From positions 1 through 13,847 of the forward strand of contig CATOLK010000014.1 of assembly GCA_951801155.1 (NCBI GenBank): a stretch of DNA of 13,847 bases, written 5' to 3'. The notes beneath the pieces are model-generated. The model ran no database searches, had not been told where the DNA came from, and saw only the letters and a list, made by a program, of their open reading frames with translations. This document shows positions 6,279 to 13,474 of this stretch, piece by piece (position 1 is the stretch's first letter; each line of letters opens with the position of its first letter). A program made the translations under genes and the position numbers. The stretch is from an uncultured Rickettsiales bacterium (GTDB lineage: Bacteria; Pseudomonadota; Alphaproteobacteria; Rickettsiales; UBA1997).

Positions 6279-6860
6279 ATGACAGAAAAATCTACAGAAA
6301 TGTATATAATTAAAGGTATATCTAAAAATTGTGAAAATGAATGGGTAATTCCAAAAGATAATATTGAAGAATTTATAGAAAATTGTTATAAAGAATTAAA
6401 AAGAGGTAATATTAGCTTTACATATGTAATTATTAACTATTACGAACAATTAATGGAAGACCATATTAAAATTAGAGATAACATTGAAAAATTAATGGCA
6501 TCAACTGGTATAAGAACAATGGAACAAAAATACGAAATAGATTATCACATAGTTAAAGAAACTAAATATAATAATAAAGCTACAAAAATATACAATTACC
6601 TTCAGCAAATAGCTCAAAACAAACAAGACAAAAGAAATATGGAAGCTATCACACAAATTGAAATGATAAAAAGAATTAGACTTAGAAGACAATTGGAAGA
6701 TGATAGAGTTAGAGAAAAAAAAGAAAAAGAAAGAAATGTAAGACTTATGCAAGATAATTCAACTTTTAAAAATGATAGTTTAAATTATATAAGATTGTCT
6801 GACATTAATAAAGATTTTCCATTTTCAGAAGAAAAATCTGCTTTTATTTTAGATGATTAA
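6279..6860 (+). CDS. Unknown charged protein with helical middle, possible accessory or secreted protein
   Basis: A 193-residue protein I do not recognise. It has no signal peptide and no membrane segment. Residues ~20-75 look mixed helical (IPKDNIEEFIENCYKELKRG); residues ~110-155 are a strongly basic/acidic helix (IEMIKRIRLRRQLEDDRVR followed by a Lys/Glu run), likely a coiled coil; the C-terminus is acidic, ending AFILDD. It is a single-gene transcript with its own strong promoter, placed between the SDH-like operon and a repeat cluster next to a giant ankyrin gene. Isolation, unknown fold and the charged helix are compatible with an effector-type or lineage-specific protein, but nothing in the sequence proves this. 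Base use matches the neighbours, and the long frame with a proper promoter argues it is real. Confidence 0.75.
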   Translation: MTEKSTEMYIIKGISKNCENEWVIPKDNIEEFIENCYKELKRGNISFTYVIINYYEQLMEDHIKIRDNIEKLMASTGIRTMEQKYEIDYHIVKETKYNNKATKIYNYLQQIAQNKQDKRNMEAITQIEMIKRIRLRRQLEDDRVREKKEKERNVRLMQDNSTFKNDSLNYIRLSDINKDFPFSEEKSAFILDD

Positions 6861-6875
6861 TACAATCGGAAAACT

Positions 6876-6945
6876 TTCATTCTAGAATCTAGATTTTTAT
6901 ATAAGTTTATCTTATTAAAAAGTCTTAGTGTTTTGAATTTTTAGT
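6876..6945 (-). repeat. Diverged copy of the ATTCCAGA palindromic repeat
   Basis: TTCATTCTAGAATCTAGATTTT, then ATAAGTTTATCTTATTAAAA and GTCTTAGTG, follow the same order of blocks as the element at 7011-7085 (TCATTCCAG, TAGATTTTCTTAATAAAC, GTTTATTTAGAAAATCTTAATG). This copy has decayed and its hairpin is imperfect. It starts 16 bases after the stop of the preceding gene. Confidence 0.45.
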
Positions 6946-6972
6946 GTTGATTTTTTGTCTTAAGAAGACTTT

Positions 6973-7001
6973 GAATTTCTTGATAAACTTGTTTATTTTT
7001 T
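6973..7001 (-). repeat. Partial copy of the palindromic repeat core
   Basis: GAATTTCTTGATAAACTTG followed by TTTATTTTTT is nearly the same as the core at 7033-7057 (GATTTTCTTAATAAACTTG, TTTATTT), exactly 60 bases away. It looks like a tandem or truncated second copy. Confidence 0.45.
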
Positions 7002-7010
7002 AATTTCCCT

Positions 7011-7085
7011 TTATTTACGTCATTCCAGATTAGATTTTCTTAATAAACTTGTTTATTTAGAAAATCTTAATGTGAAATCCAGAGA
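7011..7085 (-). repeat. Palindromic repeat with intact core hairpin
   Basis: It begins TTATTTACGTCATTCCAGATT and ends GAAATCCAGAG. Inside, GATTTTCTTAATAAAC (7033-7048) pairs with 7051-7066 with one mismatch and a two-base TT loop. The flank TTATTTACGTCATTCC is identical to the one at 13793-13808 and is the complement of the one at 23-38, which defines the element's tail. Confidence 0.65.
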
Positions 7086-7136
7086 ATATAAACAAAGTTA
7101 AATATAGAAAAATATTTTAAAGGTTTTTTATATTAT

Positions 7137-7167
7137 AGGATATAAAAAAATTATTAATATCCTTTTT
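7137..7167 (+). terminator. Weak stem-loop followed by T-run
   Basis: AGGATAT (7137-7143) pairs with ATATCCT (7157-7163), followed by five T residues (7163-7167) and then CTC. It could end the transcript of the gene that stops at 6860, but it lies 277 bases downstream inside the repeat cluster, and the stem is only 7 bp. Confidence 0.3.
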
Positions 7168-7192
7168 CTCTATTAAAGTAATTTACTACTAG

Positions 7193-7260
7193 ATTCCAGA
7201 TCAACAATTTCTAAGCAATAAATCGCTAAAAAATTGTACTCTGGAATGACATAAATAAAG
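7193..7260 (+). repeat. Palindromic repeat, second core type, complete hairpin
   Basis: ATTCCAGA (7193-7200) pairs with TCTGGAAT (7240-7247), ACAATTT (7204-7210) with AAATTGT (7231-7237), and AGC with GCT at the tip, giving a hairpin of about 55 bases. It is followed by the tail GACATAAATAAAG, shared with the other copies (GACGTAAATAA). The core differs from the 7011 copy, so ends and tail are conserved while the core varies. Confidence 0.65.
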
Positions 7261-7577
7261 AAAAAACAACAAAATAAACACAAATAATAAAAATATTAAA
7301 TAAAAATTAATTATTTAATAGTTTGATATATAAGTAGACAGTACCAATATATTATTTATAATCTATTTTGTTATATTTTTTATTTTTGATACTTTTTATT
7401 TTTATATTTAAAAAGTTATCATAATTGAATTTAAATTTTCTTATAAGTTTATTTTATTAAAAAATTTTTATGTTATGGATCTCAAGTATTAATTATTTAC
7501 TAGTGTTAAAAGAATTTTATTCTCTTAAGATTTCTATTTTTACAAAAATAATAACTAAAAATAAAGAAAAATTTGAG
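7261..7577. other. Gene-free A/T-rich stretch with one decayed repeat
   Basis: I find no gene, RNA or promoter here. At about 7430-7485 the block ATTTTCTTATAAGTTTATTT, then TATTAAAAAATTTTTATG, then GGATCTC repeats the layout of the copy at 6876-6945, so it is probably another decayed palindromic repeat. The rest is low-complexity A/T. Confidence 0.4.
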
Positions 7578-7620
7578 TTAAAGTAAAATTTGGATTAAAT
7601 TAATCCAAATTTTACTTAAA
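7578..7620 (-). terminator. Long-stem terminator of the ankyrin gene
   Basis: Bases 7581-7598 and 7600-7617 are perfect complements (18 bp, one-base gap, so about 16 bp paired with a tiny loop), and two more pairs form outside after a mismatch. On the minus strand the hairpin starts 9 bases after the ankyrin stop codon and is followed by TAACTCAAATTTTTC, whose T-run comes a few bases late. This is the most stable perfect hairpin in the window. Confidence 0.65.
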
Positions 7621-7626
7621 TAATAT

Positions 7627-10600
7627 TTATTCTAAATTAGGAGATAAATTTTTATCTTTTGAATCGAAAATATTGGTAACATCAGTAAGTGCGCTATTAA
7701 GAATTTCATTTTGTTCTAGATTTTGACTATTTTTTTCTCTTTCTCTTTTTCTTTTTTTTTCTCTTTCTCTTTCCATTTTTCTTTCCATTTTTCTTTTTCT
7801 TTCTCTTTCTCTTTCCTCTTTTCTTTCTCTTTCTCTTTCCTCTTTTCTTTCCATTTTTCTTTCTCTTTCCTCTTTTCTTTCCATTTTTCTTTCTCTTTCC
7901 TTTTCTCTTTCTTTTTCTTCTGTTACTTCAATAAAATAACCACAGAGATTATATGTTTTTAACATATTTAATTCATTATCAAGGATTTCTATGCCTGGTT
8001 GTTCAAGTAATAACTGAATTATTTCTATATTGTTATTTGATAAGGCCCAAGAAAGTGGAGTATATCCATTATTATCTTTTGCATTTATATCTATATTTGG
8101 ATGTGAAAGTAATAGTTGAGTCATTTCTTTATATCCGTTATTTATTGCATAAATAAGTGGAGTATATGTACCACTAGAATCTTTTGCATTTATGTCTATA
8201 TTTTGCTGTTTAAATAATTCTTGACATATTTCTACATTTTTGTTTTCTAAAGCCCAAAAAAGCAAATCTGTTTTAAATCCAATTTCTGACTCTATATTTA
8301 TATCTGGTTGTCTAAGTAATTCTTTAATTATTTCTGTACGTTTATATTCATAAGCTTTATAAAGCGGAGTATCTCCGTTATTATCTTTTGCATTTATATT
8401 TATATCTGGTAGTTTAAGTAATTCTTGAACTATGTCCATACGTCCATTTACAACAGCCAAATGAAGTGGAGTATCTTCATTATTATCTTTTGCATTTATT
8501 TCTATATCTGGTTGTGAAAGTAATAGTTTAACTATTTCAGTATATCCATCTGCTGCAGCCCAATGAAGTGGAGTATATTTATTGTTATCTTTTGCATTTA
8601 TGTTTATATTTTGCTGTTTAAATAATTCTTGACATATTTCTACATTTTCGTTTTTTAAAGCCCAAAAAAGTAAATCTGTTCCAAATCCAATTTCTGACTC
8701 TATATTTATATCTGGTTGTCTAAGTAATTCTTTAATTATTTCTGTACGTTTATATTCATAAGCTTTATAAAGCGGAGTATCTCCGTTATTATTTTTTGCA
8801 TTTATATCTATATCTGGTAGTTTAAGTAATTCTTGAACTATGTCCATATATCCATTTACAGCAGCCCAATGAAGTGGAGTGTATCCATTATTATCTTTTG
8901 CATTTATTTCTATATCTGGTAGTTTAAGTAATTCTTGAACTATGTCCGTATATTCTTTTACAACAGCCCAATGAAGTGGAGTATTTCCGTTATTATCTTT
9001 TGCATTTATATCTATATCTGGTAGTTTAAGTAATTCTCGAATTATGTCCATACGTCCATTTACAACAGCCAAATGAAGTGGAGTATCTCCGTTATTATCT
9101 TTTGCATTCATATTTATACCTGGTTGTGAAAGTAATAATCGGATCATTTTCATATTTTTCTCATCTACAGCTAAATGAAGAGGAGTATATCCATTATTAT
9201 CATTTATATTTACATCTATGCCTGGTTGTTTAAGTAACAGTTGAACTATTTTTTTATTTTTATGCTTTACGGCCCAAATTAGTAATATATTCATAATATT
9301 TTCATCTTTTTTGCTTGTATTTATATCTATTGTATTTAATTCTGGAATTAATAACTTAATTATTTCATAACTCTTATTTATAATAGCTAAAACAAATGGA
9401 TTATTTAAATTTTCTGAATATATTTGTACATCTGGTTGTAAAAGCAGTAAATTAATCATTTCTATATGCTTATTTTTGACTGCTAAATAAAGTGGTGTAC
9501 AATCATAATTGTTTTTTGCATTTATATTTATATACAATTCTTGTTGTGAAAGTAATAATTGGGCTATTTCCATATTTTTCTCATCTACAGCCAAATGAAG
9601 AGGAGTATATCCTCTACTATCTTCTGCATTTATATCTATACCTGGTTGTGAAAGTAATAATTGGACCATTTCCATATTATTTTTTTCAATAGCCAAATGA
9701 AGTAGTGTTTTCATATTTATGTCTATAGCATTTATATTTATATTTTTTTGTTGAGATAATAATGATTCAACCATTTCTGTATTTTTATCTTTAACGGCTA
9801 AATAAAGTGGATTATTATCTTTTAATATATTTTTTTCATCATTTATTTGTGGGAACAATAGTTTTACTATTTTTATATCTTTTTTTTCAATAGCTTCATT
9901 AAAATAGCTATTTAAATCTATTTCGTATTTCTTTTTTTCAATTTCTTTTAATAAGAAAAGTGTTATTTCGAAATGGTTAAAATCAATGGATGTTGAAAAT
10001 ATGTCTGATAATTCAAAATTAGGCAATGAGTTAATTTCATTTAAAATATCATCTTTCTTAGGAAGAGTTGAATCTAAATCATTCGCTATTTCTCTAATTT
10101 TTCTTTTTATACTAGGAGAGTTTTTTTTATCATAATTTGTAATATTTTTATTAAAAATATCGTTGATAATTGATTTTTTTTCTGTGTTATTTGTATTTTT
10201 TAATATATAATCGAGATTACTCATTATTTCATTAGAAATATTTTCAACTGTTTCTTTATCGGTTTTTTGTATTTTATTAGTAATATTATATATTTCTTCA
10301 TATATAGAGGAGTATAATTTATTTCTCTTAATTTCTTTTAGTATACTATTAATATTTTTAATTAATAATTCTGGATTTTTTTTGCAATTATATATAGCTA
10401 ACAATTCATCTGAATATTCTTCTAATACTTTTTTTGTATAATCGTCCTTTGCTATTATATTACTTATTGTATTAATTTTTTCTTCATCTATTTTATATAA
10501 AATATGTGAAGCTATTTCTGGATTTTTTATAACTTCAAACAAGTCAACTATTTGATCTTTATTATCTAACGAGAAAAAATTATAATCTTTTTGAAAATAA

Positions 10601-11274
10601 TTTAATATATAATCAACTATATCAATTCTATCACCAGCACAGGCTTGTTTTAAAATATTAATTTTTTCATTATAATCTAATATTTTTATATCAATTCCTG
10701 ATTGTTGTTCCAATAAACGTACTATTTCTGGATTTCCACTAAAACAAGCACTAGCAAGGATATCAACTAAATCATTTGTGTTAAATTTTTTTGATTGTTT
10801 ATTCTGCAGAATAATATGTTTAAGTAAATCAATATCTCTACCACTTTCACAAAGAGCTTTAACAAAGTCTTTTTCTACTTTAAAATCCTTAATCCGTGAA
10901 CTAGTAGATTGAAAATTACCAATTAAAGAATAATTTGTATTTCTTAGTATGGTATTAGCTATATTAAAACCATTATTATTTTTTTTGAAAATATAATTAT
11001 CCTTAGAAATTAAAGCTGTCTCGATAATAAAAGAATTGATTTTATTGTTATCATAGTCGGTTTTAAAAACTTCTTTTGTTGAAGTATTTACCATAGTTAT
11101 TTCTTCTTTATCGAATGTAAATTCGTATTTTATTCCCTTTATAATAGCAAAAAAAGATAAACTATTTGTTTTTGAATTATTTGTTGGGAGAAATTCAAAA
11201 CCTTGTAATACATAAGCTTCATCATCGCTATTTCTTGATACTTCTCTTAAAATATCTAATATTTCATCTGTCAT
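7627..11274 (-). CDS. Giant ankyrin-repeat protein with Lys/Glu/Arg-rich C-terminal tract
   Basis: A 1215-residue protein with no signal peptide or membrane helix. Residues 1-~135 form an unrecognised N-terminal region; ~139-235 and ~415-485 hold degenerate ankyrin-like helices (SGNPEIVRLLEQQSG, GDRIDIVDYILNYF). Residues ~487-1105 hold about 18 ankyrin repeats of 33-34 residues with the classic G(Y/D)TPLHWAV...DIVQELLKLPDIDINAKDNN pattern. Residues ~1117-1182 are an almost pure Lys/Glu/Arg/Met tract, then a ~33-residue polar tail. Ankyrin repeats bind proteins; in intracellular bacteria such proteins are often secreted effectors, which is inference here. The ATG is supported by GGAG seven bases upstream and a promoter. 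Repeats near the C-terminal half are almost identical, showing recent expansion. It is monocistronic. Confidence 0.93.
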   Translation of the reverse strand: MTDEILDILREVSRNSDDEAYVLQGFEFLPTNNSKTNSLSFFAIIKGIKYEFTFDKEEITMVNTSTKEVFKTDYDNNKINSFIIETALISKDNYIFKKNNNGFNIANTILRNTNYSLIGNFQSTSSRIKDFKVEKDFVKALCESGRDIDLLKHIILQNKQSKKFNTNDLVDILASACFSGNPEIVRLLEQQSGIDIKILDYNEKINILKQACAGDRIDIVDYILNYFQKDYNFFSLDNKDQIVDLFEVIKNPEIASHILYKIDEEKINTISNIIAKDDYTKKVLEEYSDELLAIYNCKKNPELLIKNINSILKEIKRNKLYSSIYEEIYNITNKIQKTDKETVENISNEIMSNLDYILKNTNNTEKKSIINDIFNKNITNYDKKNSPSIKRKIREIANDLDSTLPKKDDILNEINSLPNFELSDIFSTSIDFNHFEITLFLLKEIEKKKYEIDLNSYFNEAIEKKDIKIVKLLFPQINDEKNILKDNNPLYLAVKDKNTEMVESLLSQQKNININAIDINMKTLLHLAIEKNNMEMVQLLLSQPGIDINAEDSRGYTPLHLAVDEKNMEIAQLLLSQQELYININAKNNYDCTPLYLAVKNKHIEMINLLLLQPDVQIYSENLNNPFVLAIINKSYEIIKLLIPELNTIDINTSKKDENIMNILLIWAVKHKNKKIVQLLLKQPGIDVNINDNNGYTPLHLAVDEKNMKMIRLLLSQPGINMNAKDNNGDTPLHLAVVNGRMDIIRELLKLPDIDINAKDNNGNTPLHWAVVKEYTDIVQELLKLPDIEINAKDNNGYTPLHWAAVNGYMDIVQELLKLPDIDINAKNNNGDTPLYKAYEYKRTEIIKELLRQPDINIESEIGFGTDLLFWALKNENVEICQELFKQQNININAKDNNKYTPLHWAAADGYTEIVKLLLSQPDIEINAKDNNEDTPLHLAVVNGRMDIVQELLKLPDININAKDNNGDTPLYKAYEYKRTEIIKELLRQPDINIESEIGFKTDLLFWALENKNVEICQELFKQQNIDINAKDSSGTYTPLIYAINNGYKEMTQLLLSHPNIDINAKDNNGYTPLSWALSNNNIEIIQLLLEQPGIEILDNELNMLKTYNLCGYFIEVTEEKEREKERERKMERKEERERKMERKEERERERKEERERERKRKMERKMEREREKKRKREREKNSQNLEQNEILNSALTDVTNIFDSKDKNLSPNLE
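7731..7926 (-). repeat. Low-complexity TTTCTC-type repeat encoding the Lys/Glu/Arg tract
   Basis: Within the ankyrin gene, the plus strand is almost pure pyrimidine (TTTCTC, TTTCCTC and TTTCCAT units). A 30-base unit encoding ERKMERKEER occurs twice in tandem near 7848-7910, with partial copies on either side. All units are multiples of three, so slippage would change length without breaking the frame. Confidence 0.8.
8180..8458 (-). repeat. Intragenic duplication, downstream (C-terminal) copy
   Basis: This stretch matches 8588-8866 base for base at an offset of 408 (136 codons, four ankyrin repeats), with 11 differences in 279 bases by my count. It encodes the unusual repeat containing ESEIGF and LLFWALEN. 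Confidence 0.85.
8588..8866 (-). repeat. Intragenic duplication, upstream (N-terminal) copy
   Basis: Partner of 8180-8458. Similarity continues more weakly on both sides because all repeats are related. The matching stretch contains ESEIGF and LLFWALKN. Confidence 0.85.
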
Positions 11275-11313
11275 ATTTTTGCTCCATTATTGTTAATATA
11301 AGTTTATGGATTA

Positions 11314-11342
11314 AATATAATAATATTAAAATTAGTTTTCAA
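11314..11342 (-). promoter_or_regulatory. Promoter of the ankyrin gene
   Basis: On the minus strand TTGAAA (11342-11337) and TATATT (11319-11314) are separated by 17 bases, 39 bases before the ATG. GGAG (11285-11282) lies 7 bases before the start codon. The -35 box is only 22 bp from the end of the IS remnant at 11365. Confidence 0.55.
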
Positions 11343-11364
11343 GATAAATATTAATATTGTATAG

Positions 11365-11576
11365 GTTCACCCAGTTTGAGACAAAAACCTTTCTCTTTTT
11401 TCCTTTTTATAATACTCTATAGGACTATTAAAGTTAATAGATGAATACAGCCTTTTATTATTATAATGATTACTAAATTCTTCCAATATTAAATTAAAAT
11501 CTCCTCTATTATTTATAATTCTTTTAAAAAATATTTAAATATTATCTAAAATAAATTTGTCTAAAACTTGGTGAAC
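11365..11576 (-). mobile_element. Internally deleted insertion sequence (212 bp) with both terminal inverted repeats
   Basis: The ends 11365-11385 (GTTCACCCAGTTTGAGACAA...) and 11556-11576 (...CTAAAACTTGGTGAAC) are inverted repeats matching at 19 of 21 positions. Between them, on the minus strand, lies the 3' end of a transposase frame whose stop codon falls inside the terminal repeat. No obvious target-site duplication is visible. A transposase supplied elsewhere could in principle still recognise these ends, which would make this a MITE-like derivative. Family: rve-type (IS3/IS481-like) by the transposase tail; the exact family is uncertain. Confidence 0.8.
11367..11531 (-). pseudogene. C-terminal fragment of an rve-type (IS3/IS481-like) transposase
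   Basis: About 55 codons are open on the minus strand, ending at TGA (11369-11367). The translation contains EEFSNHYNNKRLYSSINF followed by NSPIEYYKKEKRERFLSQTG, the typical C-terminus of DDE integrase-core transposases (fYN..R.HssL...sP.eyy). The frame is closed by a TAA just upstream (about 11534-11532) at the junction with the other IS end. The catalytic core is therefore deleted and no protein activity is possible. Confidence 0.8.
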
Positions 11577-11599
11577 AAACACATTATATTATTATTTTC

Positions 11600-11627
11600 T
11601 TGACAAAAATAAAAATTTTAATATAAT
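11600..11627 (+). promoter_or_regulatory. Sigma-70 promoter for rnhA-rmuC
   Basis: A perfect TTGACA (11600-11605) and TATAAT (11622-11627) with a 16-base spacer, 28 bases before the rnhA start. It starts 23 bases outside the IS remnant, so the remnant may have inserted just upstream without disturbing it. Confidence 0.75.
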
Positions 11628-11655
11628 ATAAATATTAATTTAAAATTTTTTAAAA

Positions 11656-12108
11656 ATGAATGATGATAGTGGTAAAATTATAATTTATACAGATGGAGCG
11701 TGTTCGGGAAATCCAGGTATAGGTGGTTGGGGTGCAGTTTTATTATATAATGAGAATAAAAAAGAAATTTATGGCGGAGATAAAAATACTACAAATAATA
11801 AAATGGAATTAACCGCAGTAATTGAAGCACTGAAAATTTTAAAAAAGAAATGTCCAGTAGAAATTTATACAGATAGTCAATATGTAAAAAATGGTATAAC
11901 TGGTTGGATTTTTAATTGGAAAAAAAATGGTTGGAAAACAGCAAATAAAAAAGATGTTTTAAATAAAGAACTATGGCAGCAATTGGATAATTTGGTTTCA
12001 CAATATAATATTAAGTGGTTTTGGGTTAAAGGACATTGTAATATAGAGCTTAACGAAAGAGCAGATGAATTAGCGAGACAAGGAATTAAAGATATTAAAG
12101 GAGAATAA
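11656..12108 (+). CDS. rnhA: Ribonuclease HI
   Basis: A 150-residue RNase HI, which cuts the RNA strand of RNA-DNA hybrids (R-loops, primers). All catalytic residues are present: D13 in YTDGACSGNPG, E51 in NKMELTAVIEAL, D73 in YTDSQYVKNGI and D137 in NERADELAR, with H127 in VKGHCN. The substrate-handle region GWIFNWKKNGWKTANKKDV (83-101) is intact, so it is the bacterial type I form with basic protrusion. Length is usual for the family. Its last codons contain the RBS of rmuC, so the two genes are co-transcribed. It has its own strong promoter. Confidence 0.98.
   Translation: MNDDSGKIIIYTDGACSGNPGIGGWGAVLLYNENKKEIYGGDKNTTNNKMELTAVIEALKILKKKCPVEIYTDSQYVKNGITGWIFNWKKNGWKTANKKDVLNKELWQQLDNLVSQYNIKWFWVKGHCNIELNERADELARQGIKDIKGE
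12100..12103 (+). promoter_or_regulatory. Ribosome binding site supporting the GTG start of rmuC
   Basis: GGAG within AAAGGAGAATAAAG, seven bases before GTG at 12111 and overlapping the end of rnhA. It supports the GTG start, which includes the N-terminal membrane anchor expected of RmuC. Confidence 0.6.
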
Positions 12109-12110
12109 AG

Positions 12111-13472
12111 GTGTTAATTTTAGTTATTTTATTGGGTGTTTCGAATATTTTATTGATAACAAGTATCGCTACTAAACCATATAATGGTAAAAGTGAAAAA
12201 TTAAATAGTTTAGAAATTGAAAATAAAAACCTTTTTGAAATAAAAACAAAAATAGAAGAAAGAAATAAAAATTTAGAAAGAGAATTAAATGATAAAAAAG
12301 AAGAATGTAGTAAAATAACAATGGAAAATAATAATCTTAAAGAAAAATTAAAAAATTGGGAAATAAGTTATAATAAGTTGGAATCAGAAAAAATTAATCT
12401 TAATAATAGATTGAAGGAACAAAAAGATTATATAGAAAAATTAAAAGAAGATATGAAATTGACATTTGAAAATATTTCAAATAATATAATAAAACAACAA
12501 AAATCAGATTTTACAGAACAACAAAAAATTGTACTACAACCTTTTAAAGAAGAAATAGAGGATTTTAAGAAAAAAATTCAAGAAAATAATGATATAAATA
12601 TAAAAAATAAAACAAGTTTTGAGGAACAAATTAAATATTTAACAGGAAAAAGTGAAAATTTAGCCAAGGAAGCGCAGGATTTAACAATGGCTTTAAAAGG
12701 AAATAAAAAACTACAGGGTAATTGGGGTGAAATTCAGCTTGAAAATTTATTTGATATCACAGGATTAAATGAAGGAATAGATTATATAAAACAAGAAACA
12801 ACAATAAGTGAAGATGGAAAAATACACAGACCAGATTTTATAATAAATCTACCAGAAAACAGACGCGTTGTGGTTGACTCAAAAATTTCTTTGAATAATT
12901 ATTTATTATATGTTTCAACTGATAATGAAATTGAGAAGAAAAAACATATAAAAAATTATATAGAAGATATAAAAAATCATGTAAAAGAGTTATCGTCAAA
13001 GGAGTATTATAAAGAATTAAAAAAATCAATGTCTTTGGACTATGTTTTTATGTTTATTCCTTTAGAAAGAGCCTACATTGATGCTATTGATAATGATAAA
13101 AATAATATATATAAATTTGCTTTTGATCATAATATAGCAATTGTAACTCCGTCTTCTTTAATGCCAATTTTAAAGACTATTGAATACCTATGGAATATAG
13201 AGAAACAAAATAAAAATATAGAAAAAATAGTAAACTTAGCAAAAAGAATTTATGATAAACTGGTTGGTTTTAAAGATGAAATCGAAAAGATTGATAAAAA
13301 TCTTTTAAATGCTAAAAATTCCTATAATGAAGCTATGAAAAAAATTTATGAAGGTAAAGGAAATGTTTTAAAAACAGCAGAAGAAATTAAAGAGCTTGGA
13401 GTAAATACTAATAAACAATTAAGTTTTGAAAATATAAAAGAAGAAAAAATTTTTGAAGAAAATAATAATTAA
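12111..13472 (+). CDS. rmuC: DNA recombination protein RmuC
   Basis: A 453-residue RmuC family protein. Residues 1-20 are a membrane anchor (LILVILLGVSNILLITSIA), residues ~25-195 a coiled coil rich in Lys/Glu/Asn, and from ~196 the RmuC domain: KGNKKLQGNWGEIQLENL (G203-N-W-G-E207), HRPDFIINLPENRRVVVDSK with D242 and D256-S-K258 in a PD-(D/E)xK-like arrangement, then MFIPLERAYIDA. RmuC is a putative nuclease-like protein that limits recombination at inverted repeats in E. coli, suggestive in this repeat-rich region but not evidence of a link. GTG start, two bases after the rnhA stop. The tail (~425-453) is low-complexity. Confidence 0.95.
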   Translation: MLILVILLGVSNILLITSIATKPYNGKSEKLNSLEIENKNLFEIKTKIEERNKNLERELNDKKEECSKITMENNNLKEKLKNWEISYNKLESEKINLNNRLKEQKDYIEKLKEDMKLTFENISNNIIKQQKSDFTEQQKIVLQPFKEEIEDFKKKIQENNDINIKNKTSFEEQIKYLTGKSENLAKEAQDLTMALKGNKKLQGNWGEIQLENLFDITGLNEGIDYIKQETTISEDGKIHRPDFIINLPENRRVVVDSKISLNNYLLYVSTDNEIEKKKHIKNYIEDIKNHVKELSSKEYYKELKKSMSLDYVFMFIPLERAYIDAIDNDKNNIYKFAFDHNIAIVTPSSLMPILKTIEYLWNIEKQNKNIEKIVNLAKRIYDKLVGFKDEIEKIDKNLLNAKNSYNEAMKKIYEGKGNVLKTAEEIKELGVNTNKQLSFENIKEEKIFEENNN

Positions 13473-13474
13473 AG

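Noticed and set aside
6501..6752. Minus-strand frame with a poly-Phe run
   Set aside because: Antisense of the Lys/Glu-rich helix of the 193-residue gene.
6973..7066. CRISPR-like spaced repeats
   Set aside because: Only two similar units 60 bases apart, no unique spacers of constant length and no cas genes; they belong to the palindromic repeat family.
7723..8156. Plus-strand frames rich in Phe/Ser and Leu/Tyr
   Set aside because: Antisense of the Lys/Glu/Arg tract and ankyrin repeats; the repeated frame simply mirrors repeated DNA. The same applies to the frames at 9492-9692 and 11166-11354.
8050..9800. Tandem DNA repeat array, possible satellite or CRISPR
   Set aside because: The ~100-base period is the ankyrin repeat unit in an intact coding frame.
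12838..13029. Minus-strand open frame inside rmuC
   Set aside because: Antisense of the conserved RmuC domain.
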